DNA from: Microbacterium esteraromaticum
GTDB taxonomy: Bacteria > Actinomycetota > Actinomycetes > Actinomycetales > Microbacteriaceae
Direction: 5' to 3'
Length of the DNA: 64,000 nucleotides
Assembly: GCF_028747645.1 (NCBI RefSeq)
Contig: NZ_CP118100.1
Span: forward strand, 1,922,001-1,986,000
Both the position numbers and the translations under genes were made by a program. The notes beneath the pieces were generated by a model. That model saw only the letters and a list, made by a program, of their open reading frames with translations. It made no database searches and was not told the origin of the DNA. Shown here one piece after another: positions 1 through 8,450 of the stretch (positions within the stretch are counted from its first letter, which is position 1; every line of letters starts with the position of its first letter).

Positions 1-2044
1 AGCGCATGGCGTCCGACCCGTCCCGATCGAGCACCTCGCTGACGTCCGGGTAGTTGCGCAGCGACTTCGACATCTTGTACCCGTCGTTGCCGAGCACGAT
101 GCCGTGGCAGCTCACACCGGTGAAGGCGGGACGCTCGAACAGCGCGGTCGAGAGTACGTGCATGACGTAGAACCAGCCGCGGGTCTGCCCGATGTACTCG
201 ACGATGAAGTCGGCCGGCGCGTGCGCGTCGAACCAGTCCTGGTTCTCGAACGGGTAGTGCACCTGTGCGAACGGCATCGAGCCCGAGTCGAACCACACGT
301 CGAAGACGTCCTCGATGCGGCGCATCGTGCTCGTGCCGGTGGGGTCGTCGGGGTTCGGCCGCGTCAGGTCGTCGATGTACGGCCGGTGCAGGTCGACCTC
401 GCCGTTCGGACCGGTCGGAAGCGCACCGAAGTCGCGCTCCAGCTCTTCCAGAGACCCGTAGACGTCGACGCGCGGGTACTCGGGGTCATCGCTCTTCCAT
501 ACCGGGATGGGCGAGCCCCAGTACCGGTTGCGGCTGATCGACCAGTCGCGCGCGCCCTCGAGCCACTTGCCGAACTGGCCGTGCTTGACGTTCTCGGGCA
601 CCCAGGTGATCTGCTCGTTGTTCGCCAGCAGATCGTCCTTGATGTCGGTCACGCGGATGAACCAGCTCGAGACCGCCTTGTAGATGAGGGGGTTGCGGCA
701 GCGCCAGCAATGCGGGTACGAGTGCTCGTAGCTCTGCAGACGCAGCAGGCGCCCGGCGGCACGGATCAGGCGAACCAGTGGGGTGTTGGCGTCCATCCAC
801 AGCTCACCGGCGACGTCGGTGACGCTGGATAGGAAGCGCCCGCCATCGTCGAGCGAGATGATCGTGGGGATGCCGGCGGCGTTCGCCACGCGCTGGTCAT
901 CCTCACCGTACGCCGGAGCCTGGTGCACGATTCCGGTACCGTCCGACACGGTGACGTAGTCGTCCACCAGCAGGCGCCATGCACTGTCGGTGCCCCAGGT
1001 CTCGGCATCCGCGTAGTAGTCGAACAGGCGGTCGTAGGTGACGTCCTGCAACGCCGCTCCGAGATGCGCTGCCTCGATCGCGGCGTGCGCCTCGTCGGCC
1101 GACTCGTACCCGAGATCCTTGGCATAGCCGCCGAGCAGCTCACGCGCGATCAGGTAGCGGTGCGCCGCACTCTCGGCGACGTCGTCGCCCGGCACGATGT
1201 CGGCAGCCCCCTGAGGGCCGGCCGGCACGACGACGTACTCGATGTCGGGGCCGACGGCGAGCGCGAGGTTGGTGGGCAGAGTCCAGGGCGTTGTCGTCCA
1301 GGCGAGCGCGCGCACTCCGGTGAGCCCGAGCGATTCGGCCTTGGCGCCGGTGAGCGGGAATGTCGCGGTCACCGATGGATCCTGGCGCATCTGGTACACG
1401 TCGTCGTCCATGCGCAGTTCGTGGGCGCTCAGCGGCGTCTCATCACGCCAGCAGTACGGCAGCACGCGGTAGCCCTCATAGGCGAGGTTCTTGTCGTAGA
1501 GCGTCTTGAACGCCCACAGCACGCTCTCCATGTAGCCGAGATCGAGCGTCTTGTACCCACGCTCGAAATCGACCCAGCGCGCCTGACGGGTGACGTAGTC
1601 CTGCCACTCGTGCGTGTAGGCGAGCACAGAATCACGGGCCTTGGCGTTGAAGACGTCGATGCCCATCGCCTCGATCTCGCTCTTCTCGGTGATGCCGAGC
1701 TGCTTCATCGCCTCGAGCTCGGCGGGCAGGCCATGGGTGTCCCACCCGAACACGCGGTCGACCTTCTTGCCGAGCATGGTCTGGAAACGCGGGAACAGGT
1801 CTTTGGCGTAGCCCGTCAGCAGGTGGCCGTAGTGGGGCAGTCCGTTCGCGAACGGCGGGCCGTCGTAGAAGACCCACTCGTCGGCGCCCTCGCGCTGCTC
1901 AATCGAGGCGCGGAAGGTGTCATCGGACTTCCAGAAGTCGAGCACGTCGCGCTCGATCTCGGGGAAGCGCGGGCTCGGAGTGACGGCGGCCGGGCCGAAG
2001 GAGCTCTGCGCTCCAGAGGCGGCGGAGGTGCGCGGGTAGGTCAT
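1..2044 (-). CDS. ileS: Isoleucyl-tRNA synthetase, 3' end beyond the window
   Basis: Cytoplasmic class I synthetase that charges tRNA-Ile with isoleucine. The first 681 codons are visible. The ATP-binding HIGH-type motif (HYGH, about residues 71-74) lies in the N-terminal Rossmann part, followed by a long CP1 editing domain. KMSKS is at about residues 657-661, and the window cuts the gene about 20 residues later, so the anticodon-binding domain is not seen. The ATG at 2044 directly follows the last T-box hairpin, which carries a GAG ribosome-binding remnant. The gene is read away from a divergent pentapeptide-repeat gene. Assignment to IleS rather than ValS or LeuS rests on the sequence around both motifs and on the AUC specifier in the leader. 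Confidence 0.97.
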   Translation of the reverse strand, partial: MTYPRTSAASGAQSSFGPAAVTPSPRFPEIERDVLDFWKSDDTFRASIEQREGADEWVFYDGPPFANGLPHYGHLLTGYAKDLFPRFQTMLGKKVDRVFGWDTHGLPAELEAMKQLGITEKSEIEAMGIDVFNAKARDSVLAYTHEWQDYVTRQARWVDFERGYKTLDLGYMESVLWAFKTLYDKNLAYEGYRVLPYCWRDETPLSAHELRMDDDVYQMRQDPSVTATFPLTGAKAESLGLTGVRALAWTTTPWTLPTNLALAVGPDIEYVVVPAGPQGAADIVPGDDVAESAAHRYLIARELLGGYAKDLGYESADEAHAAIEAAHLGAALQDVTYDRLFDYYADAETWGTDSAWRLLVDDYVTVSDGTGIVHQAPAYGEDDQRVANAAGIPTIISLDDGGRFLSSVTDVAGELWMDANTPLVRLIRAAGRLLRLQSYEHSYPHCWRCRNPLIYKAVSSWFIRVTDIKDDLLANNEQITWVPENVKHGQFGKWLEGARDWSISRNRYWGSPIPVWKSDDPEYPRVDVYGSLEELERDFGALPTGPNGEVDLHRPYIDDLTRPNPDDPTGTSTMRRIEDVFDVWFDSGSMPFAQVHYPFENQDWFDAHAPADFIVEYIGQTRGWFYVMHVLSTALFERPAFTGVSCHGIVLGNDGYKMSKSLRNYPDVSEVLDRDGSDAMR

Positions 2045-2262
2045 GTCATCTCGCAGGGATCGTGTCGGATGCTGCTGCGAGGACGACCCGCGCTGTCGCG
2101 CGAACCGCGGTACCACCTCACGTGCTCGCACGCGGACGCGCGAACCACTCTCACTGCGGCGCTGACGGGCCTGCCCCGCTCGGTTCTAGTGGCTTCGGTC
2201 GCGTTGCTGGTCGAAGCGTTCTTCCGAGAGCTCCCCGGTGATGGCCGGATCTGCGCTGGTTC
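2045..2262 (-). promoter_or_regulatory. T-box riboswitch controlling ileS translation
   Basis: Read on the minus strand, the leader contains the universal T-box core TGGTACCGCGG (about 2113-2103). Upstream is a Stem I whose specifier loop reads GGCCATCACCGG, with AUC (Ile) at 2242-2240, followed by GGGGAGCTCTCGGAAG. Just before the start codon CTCGCAG (2081-2075) can pair with CTGCGAG (2056-2050), hiding the ribosome-binding segment. No U-tract terminator is seen, so control should be at translation: uncharged tRNA-Ile pairs with the specifier and frees the start region. This design is known for actinobacterial ileS genes. Confidence 0.9.
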
Positions 2263-2266
2263 GCCC

Positions 2267-2272
2267 ATTCTA
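2267..2272 (-). promoter_or_regulatory. Probable -10 element of the ileS leader
   Basis: TAGAAT on the minus strand, about 10 bases before Stem I of the T-box. A weak -35 candidate (TGGTGT, 2295-2290) lies 17 bases upstream. Confidence 0.5.
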
Positions 2273-2323
2273 CGTCGTTCCGGCGGTGCACACCATGTCG
2301 CCGGTCCGGCATAGGGTCGGCCC

Positions 2324-2974
2324 ATGGCATCCCGCACTCCCGCCCCGAAGCCCCCCGTCGTATCCGCCCCCGTTCTGCCGCGTCAGCTGGCCGATGCCGC
2401 CCCTGCCCCACGTGCGGACATCGTTGCCGCGCGCATCACTCTGCAGGACACCACGGACCTCACCCACGCCACCGTCGAGCAGTGCGTCATCGAGGGGCAG
2501 GCGACAGATGTCGACATGCGCTGGAGCACGATGTTCGACGTCGAGCTTGCAGACATCCGCGTCGCAGCACTCCAGGCCAGGGCGTTGAACGGCCGCCGTA
2601 TCCGCATCGTCGGCGGCCGGATCGGCACTCTCGACCTCACCGACGCTCGTTTGTCTGAGATCGAGCTGCGCGACGTGCGCATCGACTACCTCAATCTCGG
2701 GGCCGCCCGGGTCGACCATCTGCAGGTCACAGGCAGCAGCATCACAACACTCGACGTGCCGCAGGCCGTGCTGTCGCGCGTCGCGTTCGAGAACACCCGA
2801 TCCGATGAGGTCGACCCCCGTGACATGCGCGCCACCGATGTCGATCTGCGCGGCCTCGACGCACTCTCGTACATCGACGTGACGTCCCTGCGCGGCGCGA
2901 CCCTCGACGGGCACCAGGTGCAGATGCTCGCGCCCGCGCTGGCCGCGGCGGCCGGCATCCGCGTTCTCGACTGA
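2324..2974 (+). CDS. Pentapeptide-repeat-like protein
   Basis: Predicted soluble protein of 216 residues. After a Pro/Ala-rich N-terminus (about residues 1-30) it is a run of loose five-residue repeats, with Leu, Ile or Val at every fifth position flanked by small and Asp/Arg residues (for example LDLTDARLSEIEL, VDLRGLDALSYI). This fits a right-handed quadrilateral beta-helix of the pentapeptide-repeat family. No enzymatic residues are apparent. Such proteins can mimic DNA or act as protein-binding rods, but the substrate cannot be told here. TAGGGT (2312-2317) lies six bases before the ATG, suggesting a leaderless transcript. It is divergent from ileS and has no co-directional partner. Confidence 0.75.
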   Translation: MASRTPAPKPPVVSAPVLPRQLADAAPAPRADIVAARITLQDTTDLTHATVEQCVIEGQATDVDMRWSTMFDVELADIRVAALQARALNGRRIRIVGGRIGTLDLTDARLSEIELRDVRIDYLNLGAARVDHLQVTGSSITTLDVPQAVLSRVAFENTRSDEVDPRDMRATDVDLRGLDALSYIDVTSLRGATLDGHQVQMLAPALAAAAGIRVLD

Positions 2975-2982
2975 CCACGGTG

Positions 2983-3031
2983 GGCCCTCTCAGACGGGGC
3001 GGCCCGCTGCCAGCAGCTCGACCGTGAACGG
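2983..3031. repeat. Direct repeat copy A: orphan 3' end of an ABC ATPase gene
   Basis: Nearly identical to 6116-6165, with one single-base indel and two substitutions. Read on the minus strand it encodes PFTVELLAAGRPV and a stop. That is the C-terminus of the ABC ATPase whose intact gene ends at 6124 with PFTVELLAARRPA. No ABC gene precedes it here, so it is a detached fragment just downstream of the ArsA-like gene. Confidence 0.85.
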
Positions 3032-3053
3032 CACCGACAGACCCGCGAGCGCG

Positions 3054-4022
3054 TCAGCCGGCGGCCTCGAGCAGATCGGCGATCCGCGCCAGTGAATCCG
3101 CTCCGGTCAACTCGCCCGCGACGAGAGGCACCTCGAGAAGGGCCACGCTGGGCACCCGGTCGCGAACGCGGGCAAGGTGCACGTCCTCACCGCGGCGTCG
3201 AATGCGCAACAGCTCGCCGGCGTCGGCTGGCGAGCGCCGGTTGGCGATCAGCGCCGTCACCTCAACGTGCATCGCGCGCAGGCTGTCGACGACCTCGAAC
3301 GTCTCGGCGACCGGAAGCGTCTCAGCGGTGAACACGACGACGAATCCCGCGCGCTCCGGGTCGGCGATCGCCTTCTGCAACGCGTCGAAGCGGTCCCGTC
3401 GCCGCTGCAGGGTGCGCCGCAACTCTGCCTGCGCGTCGGCCTGCGGGTCGCTGCGCCCGGTGAGACCGCGCATCGCCGCCGAGAAGCGTTCTGAACGATC
3501 CCGGTTGCGCAGCAGCGTCTCGGTCCATCCCGCCAGCTGCCCGGGCAGCGCTAGTAGACGCAGAGTGTGCCCGGACGGCGCGGTGTCGAAGATCACGGCG
3601 TCATAATCGGTGCGCCCGAGTTCTGCCAGCTCGGCGATGCGCTCCAGCACCGCCGATTCATGACTGCCCGGAGCTTCACGGGCGCGGTCGAGATGTGCAC
3701 GCGCAGCGCCGTGCTGCTGCTCGGGCAGAAGCTGCAGCATCGTCTGTTCGACAGCGGTCAGATGACGCGCGATCGTCGCGTGCGGATCGATCTCCACGCC
3801 GTGCAGCTCGCCCGACTCGAACACAGCCAACTGCACCGGGGCGTCACCCACCTCGCGCTCCCAGAGGTGCCCGAGGTTGTGGGCGGGGTCTGTCGACACC
3901 ACCAGCACGCGCTCCCCCGCACGTGCCCTGGCCAGGCCGAGCGCCGAGGCCAGCGAGGTCTTGCCCACACCCCCCTTACCGCCGATGAACAGCATCCGAC
4001 GGCGGAGTCCTTCTAGCAACAT
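3054..4022 (-). CDS. ArsA/Get3-family ATPase
   Basis: Cytoplasmic SIMIBI-class P-loop ATPase of 322 residues. The deviant Walker A GKGGVGKTS is at residues 15-23, STDPAHN at 43-49, and the switch DTAPSGHT at 146-153. Length fits a single-domain ArsA-like protein. No CxxC zinc pair or arsenite cysteines are visible and no arsB, arsC or arsR gene is nearby, so an arsenic pump role is unsupported. The ATG at 4022 overlaps the last ten bases of the upstream gene, including its Cys-Cys-stop codons, implying translational coupling. It is the last gene of a cstA-led unit. By context (inference) it acts on the small CC-tailed protein or the CstA transporter. An alternative start at M10 is possible but lacks a well-spaced ribosome-binding site. 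Confidence 0.88.
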   Translation of the reverse strand: MLLEGLRRRMLFIGGKGGVGKTSLASALGLARARAGERVLVVSTDPAHNLGHLWEREVGDAPVQLAVFESGELHGVEIDPHATIARHLTAVEQTMLQLLPEQQHGAARAHLDRAREAPGSHESAVLERIAELAELGRTDYDAVIFDTAPSGHTLRLLALPGQLAGWTETLLRNRDRSERFSAAMRGLTGRSDPQADAQAELRRTLQRRRDRFDALQKAIADPERAGFVVVFTAETLPVAETFEVVDSLRAMHVEVTALIANRRSPADAGELLRIRRRGEDVHLARVRDRVPSVALLEVPLVAGELTGADSLARIADLLEAAG

Positions 4023-4297
4023 GCGACGTGGTCCAGAGGTGATCGGGGCATGCCCATGCGGCGGTGCCAGTCGTGGAAGTCCGTGGCTAGCAACGGCATC
4101 AGCTCAGCGCTGTAGTACGCGACGGGATCGGGCACGCCCAGCGCCTCACCGAGCACGATGAGGGCGAACAGGTCGTCCTCATCCCGCTGCTCACGGGCAA
4201 GGGTCTGCCGGTAGGGGCCCGCGTAGTACTCCGCGAGCCCCTCCCGGAAGGCGGCCCAGCGCTGTCGCCAACGCCGGGCCGCGGTCACATCCGACAC
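4013..4297 (-). CDS. Small protein with C-terminal Cys-Cys (cory-CC-star type)
   Basis: Soluble protein of 94 residues, rich in aromatic and charged residues, ending in DHVACC with the two cysteines as the last residues before TAG. It resembles the family NCBI calls cory-CC-star. The E. coli companions of CstA-family transporters, YbdD and YjiX, are also small and end in Cys-Cys, and are needed for transport by their partners (recalled knowledge). Overall sequence similarity to YbdD is not obvious, so equivalence is inferred from position and tail. It starts four bases after cstA ends and its stop overlaps the ATPase start. The terminal thiols could bind a metal or be modified, but this is untested. 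Confidence 0.75.
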   Translation of the reverse strand: MSDVTAARRWRQRWAAFREGLAEYYAGPYRQTLAREQRDEDDLFALIVLGEALGVPDPVAYYSAELMPLLATDFHDWHRRMGMPRSPLDHVACC

Positions 4298-4300
4298 GGA

Positions 4301-6028
4301 TCAGACCTCTTCACGCACCGCCTGGAGTTGGGCGTCCTCGTCCTCGTCCTCGGCGGGCCCGGTGGCTGCACGTCGCATGGCGAGCACCGCTTCGATGGCG
4401 ACCCACACGCTCGCAGCGATGATGACGACGTCCAAGGTGAACAGCAGCCAGTCCGGGTCGGTCGGCGAGGCGAACGCCGTGAGCTGCTGGATCGCCGCCC
4501 AGAACGACAGCCCGAACACCAGTACCAGCGGAATCAATGCTGGCAGCGGGTTGCGACGCTTGCGCAGCAGCATGACCGCGACGATCGACAGGGTGAGGGA
4601 TGCCATCAGCTGGTTGGTCGTACCAAACAGCGGCCAGATGCGCAGACCGCCATCGCCGCCGAGGCCCTGCGAGAAGGTCAGACCCAGCCCCACGGCCACG
4701 ACGATCAGAGTCGCCGGCACCTTGGTGATGCGCACCTTCATCGAGTCGCCGATCTCTTGCACGACGAAGCGCAACAGTCGCATTCCGGTGTCCATGGTTG
4801 TCGCCGCGAAGAGTACGGCCATGGTAGCCAGCACCGTCGCGCTGAGCGACACCGGCAGCCCGAGCCCGGCGTTCATGATCGCGCCGCCGCCGTTGACGAA
4901 CGCGGTGACACCGCCGGCACCGAACGAGCTGTACACCTCTTCCCATTCCGCAACCGTGCGGAACCCGGCGATCACGGCCAGGATCGTACCGAGCGAGAGC
5001 AGCCCCTCGCCGACGGCGCCAAAGTAGCCGACGAAGCGTGCGTCGGTCTCCTTGTCGAGCTGCTTCGACGTGGTACCCGACGAGACCATGCCGTGGAAGC
5101 CCGAGATCGCGCCGCAGGCGATGGTCACGAACAACAGCGGCACCATGCTCGGTGTCCCTTCCGGAACGGCCGTGTTGATCGCGGGGGCCACGATCTGCAG
5201 CCCGCCGGATGAGAAGAGAGTGGCGGTGAGCACCGAGCCGAACAGCAGGATGAGCCCGACGAACAGCTGCACGCCGTTGATGTAATCGCGCGGCTGCAGC
5301 AGCACCCATACCGGCAGCAGCGAGGCGATCGCCCCATAGACGAACAGGGCGACGATCCAGAACGTCGCAGGCCCCATGCCGAGGAAGTCATCCGGAAGTA
5401 CGACGGGCATGCTGTCGCCGAGCACGATCAGACCGTACAACGCGCTGACGCCGACGATGGTGACCCACAGCAGCGGCCAGCGCAGCCGGTACACCGCGAC
5501 GCCTACCAGCAGCGCCACGACGATCGCGCCCCACACGGGAATAACCGCGGTCGGCGTGCTGATCAGCAGGTTCTTGATCACGACGGCGAACGCGGCGATG
5601 ACCATCAACAGCAGCAGGAAGATGACGACCAGGAACAGGCTCGCCCCGCGCTTGCCGATGTACCGCGCCGACAGGGCGCCGATCGACCGGCCCTTGTTGC
5701 GGTTCGACGCCCAGAGCGCGCCGAGGTCGTGCATACCGGCGAAGAAGACCGTTCCGATGGTGACCCACAGGAAGGCCGGCACCCACCCCCAGATCACCGC
5801 GATGGCGGGTCCGACAATGGGCGCCGCACCCGCCACAGAGGTGAAGTGGTGCCCCCAGAGGATGAACTTGTTCGTCGGAACATAGTCGACGCCGTCATTG
5901 AGTTCATGCGCGGGAGTCTTGAAAGCTGGGTCGAGTCGATACACTCGGTTGGCCAGATACCGTGAGTAGAAGAAGTATCCGCAGGCGAAGACCGCGAGCC
6001 CGATCGTCATCAGAAGAACGGGAGACAT
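4301..6028 (-). CDS. cstA: CstA-family pyruvate/peptide transporter
   Basis: Polytopic inner-membrane protein of 575 residues with well over ten hydrophobic segments. Conserved CstA features include an N-terminal NDGVDYVPT and HHFTSVAGAAPIVGPA, and central FHGMVSSGTTSKQL. The family imports pyruvate, and in some cases peptides, during carbon starvation. It is shorter than E. coli CstA (about 700 residues) but complete at both ends. The ATG at 6028 is preceded by AAGGAAG. It heads the unit with the CC-tailed protein and the ArsA-like ATPase and has its own promoter just upstream. Confidence 0.93.
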   Translation of the reverse strand: MSPVLLMTIGLAVFACGYFFYSRYLANRVYRLDPAFKTPAHELNDGVDYVPTNKFILWGHHFTSVAGAAPIVGPAIAVIWGWVPAFLWVTIGTVFFAGMHDLGALWASNRNKGRSIGALSARYIGKRGASLFLVVIFLLLLMVIAAFAVVIKNLLISTPTAVIPVWGAIVVALLVGVAVYRLRWPLLWVTIVGVSALYGLIVLGDSMPVVLPDDFLGMGPATFWIVALFVYGAIASLLPVWVLLQPRDYINGVQLFVGLILLFGSVLTATLFSSGGLQIVAPAINTAVPEGTPSMVPLLFVTIACGAISGFHGMVSSGTTSKQLDKETDARFVGYFGAVGEGLLSLGTILAVIAGFRTVAEWEEVYSSFGAGGVTAFVNGGGAIMNAGLGLPVSLSATVLATMAVLFAATTMDTGMRLLRFVVQEIGDSMKVRITKVPATLIVVAVGLGLTFSQGLGGDGGLRIWPLFGTTNQLMASLTLSIVAVMLLRKRRNPLPALIPLVLVFGLSFWAAIQQLTAFASPTDPDWLLFTLDVVIIAASVWVAIEAVLAMRRAATGPAEDEDEDAQLQAVREEV

Positions 6029-6076
6029 GGTTGATGCTTCCTTTCCGGCGGTGACCTCGGCGTCACCATTGCCCCA

Positions 6077-6106
6077 AAGGTAGCAAAGCTGGGAGGTCGC
6101 TGATAA
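6077..6106 (-). promoter_or_regulatory. Probable promoter of the cstA unit
   Basis: On the minus strand TTATCA (6106-6101) and TACCTT (6082-6077) are separated by 18 bases. A small hairpin (GGTGAC / GTCACC) lies between it and cstA. The promoter sits inside the repeat boundary at 6116, so the unit carries its own transcription start. Confidence 0.5.
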
Positions 6107-6115
6107 TCCGCGCGC

Positions 6116-6165
6116 GGCCCGTCTCAGGCGGGGCGGCGCGCTGCCAGCAGCTCGACCGTGAACGG
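6116..6165. repeat. Direct repeat copy B, native 3' end of the ABC ATPase gene
   Basis: Partner of the copy at 2983-3031. This copy runs uninterrupted into the intact ATPase gene, so it is the native site. The two copies bracket about 3.1 kb holding only cstA, the CC-tailed gene and the ArsA-like gene. Confidence 0.85.
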
Positions 6166-7611
6166 ATGCTGAGGATCGGCGAACACGCGTGCGACCGGGC
6201 CCTGTTCGACGATCTCGCCGTCTCTCATGACAAGGACATCGTCGCTGACCGCAGCGATCACATCGAGGTCGTGCGACACGAACACCATGGTCAGTTCACG
6301 CTCCCGCTGCAGACGCCGCAGCAGAGCGAGCACGCGTTCACGCACCGTCGGGTCGAGCGCCGACACCGGTTCATCCAGCACGAGCACCTGGGGGTCTGCG
6401 GCGAGCGCGCGTGCGATCGCCATCCGCTGCCGCTGCCCTCCGGACAGCTGCGACGGGCGGCGGCGACCTAGCTCCGGGTCGAGACCGACCTCCCGCATCA
6501 GCTCCGCCGCCCGCGACGAACGCTGCGCGCGCGGCACTCCGGCCGCCTGAAGCGCCTCGTGCAGCGAGCGCTCCGTGCGCCATCGCGGGTCGAACGCACC
6601 GAGGGGGTTCTGGTGCACGAGCTGCACGCGCTGGGGCGAGGTCCACCGCAGCGCACCGGCGTCGAGGCGCTCGACGCCGACCAGCATCCTCGCCAGCGTC
6701 GTCTTCCCCGATCCCGATTCCCCGACGATGCCGAGCGTACGACCGGCCTGCACCCGGAACGTCGCGTCGCGCAGGACGGGCCGGTCGAACGTCTTCGACA
6801 CCCCGACGGCGTCCAGCAGCGTCGGCCCTGCCGCGCCGGCTTCACGCACCGCGTGCCGCGTCGCGGCGATCAGACGACGCGTGTAGTCCTCCTGCGGGGC
6901 GGCGAAGATGTCGGCCACCGTCCCCTGGTCGACGATCCGCCCGTGGCGCATCACGATGACACGATCGGCGACCCGGCTCACCGCGGCGAAGTCGTGACTG
7001 ATGAACAGCACACCGGTTCCCGAGTCGGCGATCTCGCGGAGCAGCGCGAGCACGCGCGCCTGGACCGTGGCGTCGAGTGCCGTTGTCGCCTCGTCGGCGA
7101 CCAGCACGTCGGGTTCTGCGGCGAGCGCCGAGGCGATCAGCGCACGTTGCCGCAGCCCGCCAGACAGTTCATGGGGGTAGGCGCGGGCGCGGCGCTCGGC
7201 ATCCGGCATGGCCACCCGCTCAAGCAGCCCGCGCACACGCGCCGGGCGCTCCCCGCGCGCGATCCCGTGGATCTCCAGCGGCTCGGCGACCTCGGCACCG
7301 ACGCGCCGCAGCGGATCCAACGCAGCGAGCGCGTCCTGCGCGACCAGAGCGATCCGGCGCCCGCGTAGTCGGCGCCACGCCGACTCGGTGAGGCCGGTGG
7401 CATCTGTGTCTCCGATCGTGAGCGCATCGAGCGCGACGGATGCTCCCACCGGTGCCGCACCGAGCAGGGCCCGGGCGGTGAGGGACTTACCGGCCCCAGA
7501 CTCGCCGACGATCGCCACACACTCACCGGGCTCGACGGTGACGGAGACGTCATCGACGACGACGGTTCCGTCGAAAGAGATACGCAGACCGCGCACGTCA
7601 AGGGCGCTCAT
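6124..7611 (-). CDS. Peptide ABC transporter, fused double ATPase
   Basis: Cytoplasmic ATPase of 495 residues energising the importer encoded just upstream. It carries two complete nucleotide-binding domains in one chain, as in a DppD-DppF or GsiA fusion. Domain 1: Walker A GESGAGKS 36-43, LSGGLRQR 149-156, Walker B VLVADE 169-174. Domain 2: GESGSGKT 297-304, LSGGQRQR 389-396, VLVLDE 409-414. The ATG at 7611 overlaps the permease stop by four bases (ATGA); a longer upstream reading has no family support. Substrate is most likely di- or oligopeptides, and nickel or glutathione cannot be excluded. Its 3' end is duplicated at 2983-3031. Confidence 0.93.
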   Translation of the reverse strand: MSALDVRGLRISFDGTVVVDDVSVTVEPGECVAIVGESGAGKSLTARALLGAAPVGASVALDALTIGDTDATGLTESAWRRLRGRRIALVAQDALAALDPLRRVGAEVAEPLEIHGIARGERPARVRGLLERVAMPDAERRARAYPHELSGGLRQRALIASALAAEPDVLVADEATTALDATVQARVLALLREIADSGTGVLFISHDFAAVSRVADRVIVMRHGRIVDQGTVADIFAAPQEDYTRRLIAATRHAVREAGAAGPTLLDAVGVSKTFDRPVLRDATFRVQAGRTLGIVGESGSGKTTLARMLVGVERLDAGALRWTSPQRVQLVHQNPLGAFDPRWRTERSLHEALQAAGVPRAQRSSRAAELMREVGLDPELGRRRPSQLSGGQRQRMAIARALAADPQVLVLDEPVSALDPTVRERVLALLRRLQRERELTMVFVSHDLDVIAAVSDDVLVMRDGEIVEQGPVARVFADPQHPFTVELLAARRPA

Positions 7612-8450
7612 GAGAGGACCCCGTCCATTCGGGCGCGCAGTCGCCGCCCCACGATGGTCGCGGCGATCACCGTGAGTGAGATCGCGAGCCCGGGGAACAC
7701 CGAGACCCACCATGCGGTACCGAGCACGTTCCGCCCACCCGAGAGCATCAGGCCCCACTCCGGAGTCGGTTCGACCGGCCCCAAACCGAGAAAGCTCAGG
7801 CCGGCGGCCGCGAGGATGCTGGATCCGATGCCGATCGTGGCGAGAACGCTCAGCGTTCCGAGCACGCCGGGAGCGACATGACGCAGGAAGGCGCGCACGG
7901 GCCCGACCCCGAGGATGCGCGCCGCCTCGACGTGTTCGGCGATGCGCAACGTGCGCGTGCTCGTCCTGGCCAGGCGGATGTACACCGGTACGGCGGCGAT
8001 GGTCACGGCGATCGCGACATTGATGTGCCCCGGCCCGAGCAGCGCCACGATGATCAGTGCGATGAGGAACTCGGGAAAGGCCAGCACGATGTCGTTGATC
8101 CGCATCGCGACGGCGTCGACACCCCGCGGTGCCACCCCGGCCAGCGAGCCGAGCACCAGCCCGCCCACGAGCGCCAGGCCCGTGGCGAGCACACCGATCC
8201 CGACCGACGGGCCCGCCGCGTACACGACGCGAGAGAAGACATCACGTCCGCTCTGATCAGTGCCGAACAGGTGGGCAGCGCTCGGTGGCAGCAGCGCTTC
8301 GCGCACCTCGGTCTCCAGCGGGTCGTGCGTGGCGAAGAGTGTCGGGAACAGCGCCGCGACGGCGATCAGCGCGAGAAAGGCGAGGGCCGCCCACAGCACC
8401 GCGTCGGTCGGGCGCATCCGGCGCCGCGTGGTCACCTCTGCGACCGTCAT
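7608..8450 (-). CDS. Peptide ABC transporter permease, DppC type
   Basis: Inner-membrane permease of 280 residues with about six transmembrane segments. The N-terminal segment is followed by a periplasmic part with FGTDQSGRDVFSRV, typical of DppC/OppC. The coupling-helix (EAA) loop reads EAARILGVGPVRAFLRHV. Start and stop overlap the neighbouring genes by four bases each, so translation is coupled through the operon. Confidence 0.93.
   Translation of the reverse strand: MTVAEVTTRRRMRPTDAVLWAALAFLALIAVAALFPTLFATHDPLETEVREALLPPSAAHLFGTDQSGRDVFSRVVYAAGPSVGIGVLATGLALVGGLVLGSLAGVAPRGVDAVAMRINDIVLAFPEFLIALIIVALLGPGHINVAIAVTIAAVPVYIRLARTSTRTLRIAEHVEAARILGVGPVRAFLRHVAPGVLGTLSVLATIGIGSSILAAAGLSFLGLGPVEPTPEWGLMLSGGRNVLGTAWWVSVFPGLAISLTVIAATIVGRRLRARMDGVLS

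Noticed and set aside
2041..2337. Short frames within the ileS leader
   Set aside because: They lie wholly inside the T-box structure and lack ribosome-binding sites.
3054..4022. Arsenite efflux ATPase (arsA of an ars operon)
   Set aside because: No arsB, arsC, arsD or arsR nearby and no arsenite-binding cysteines visible.
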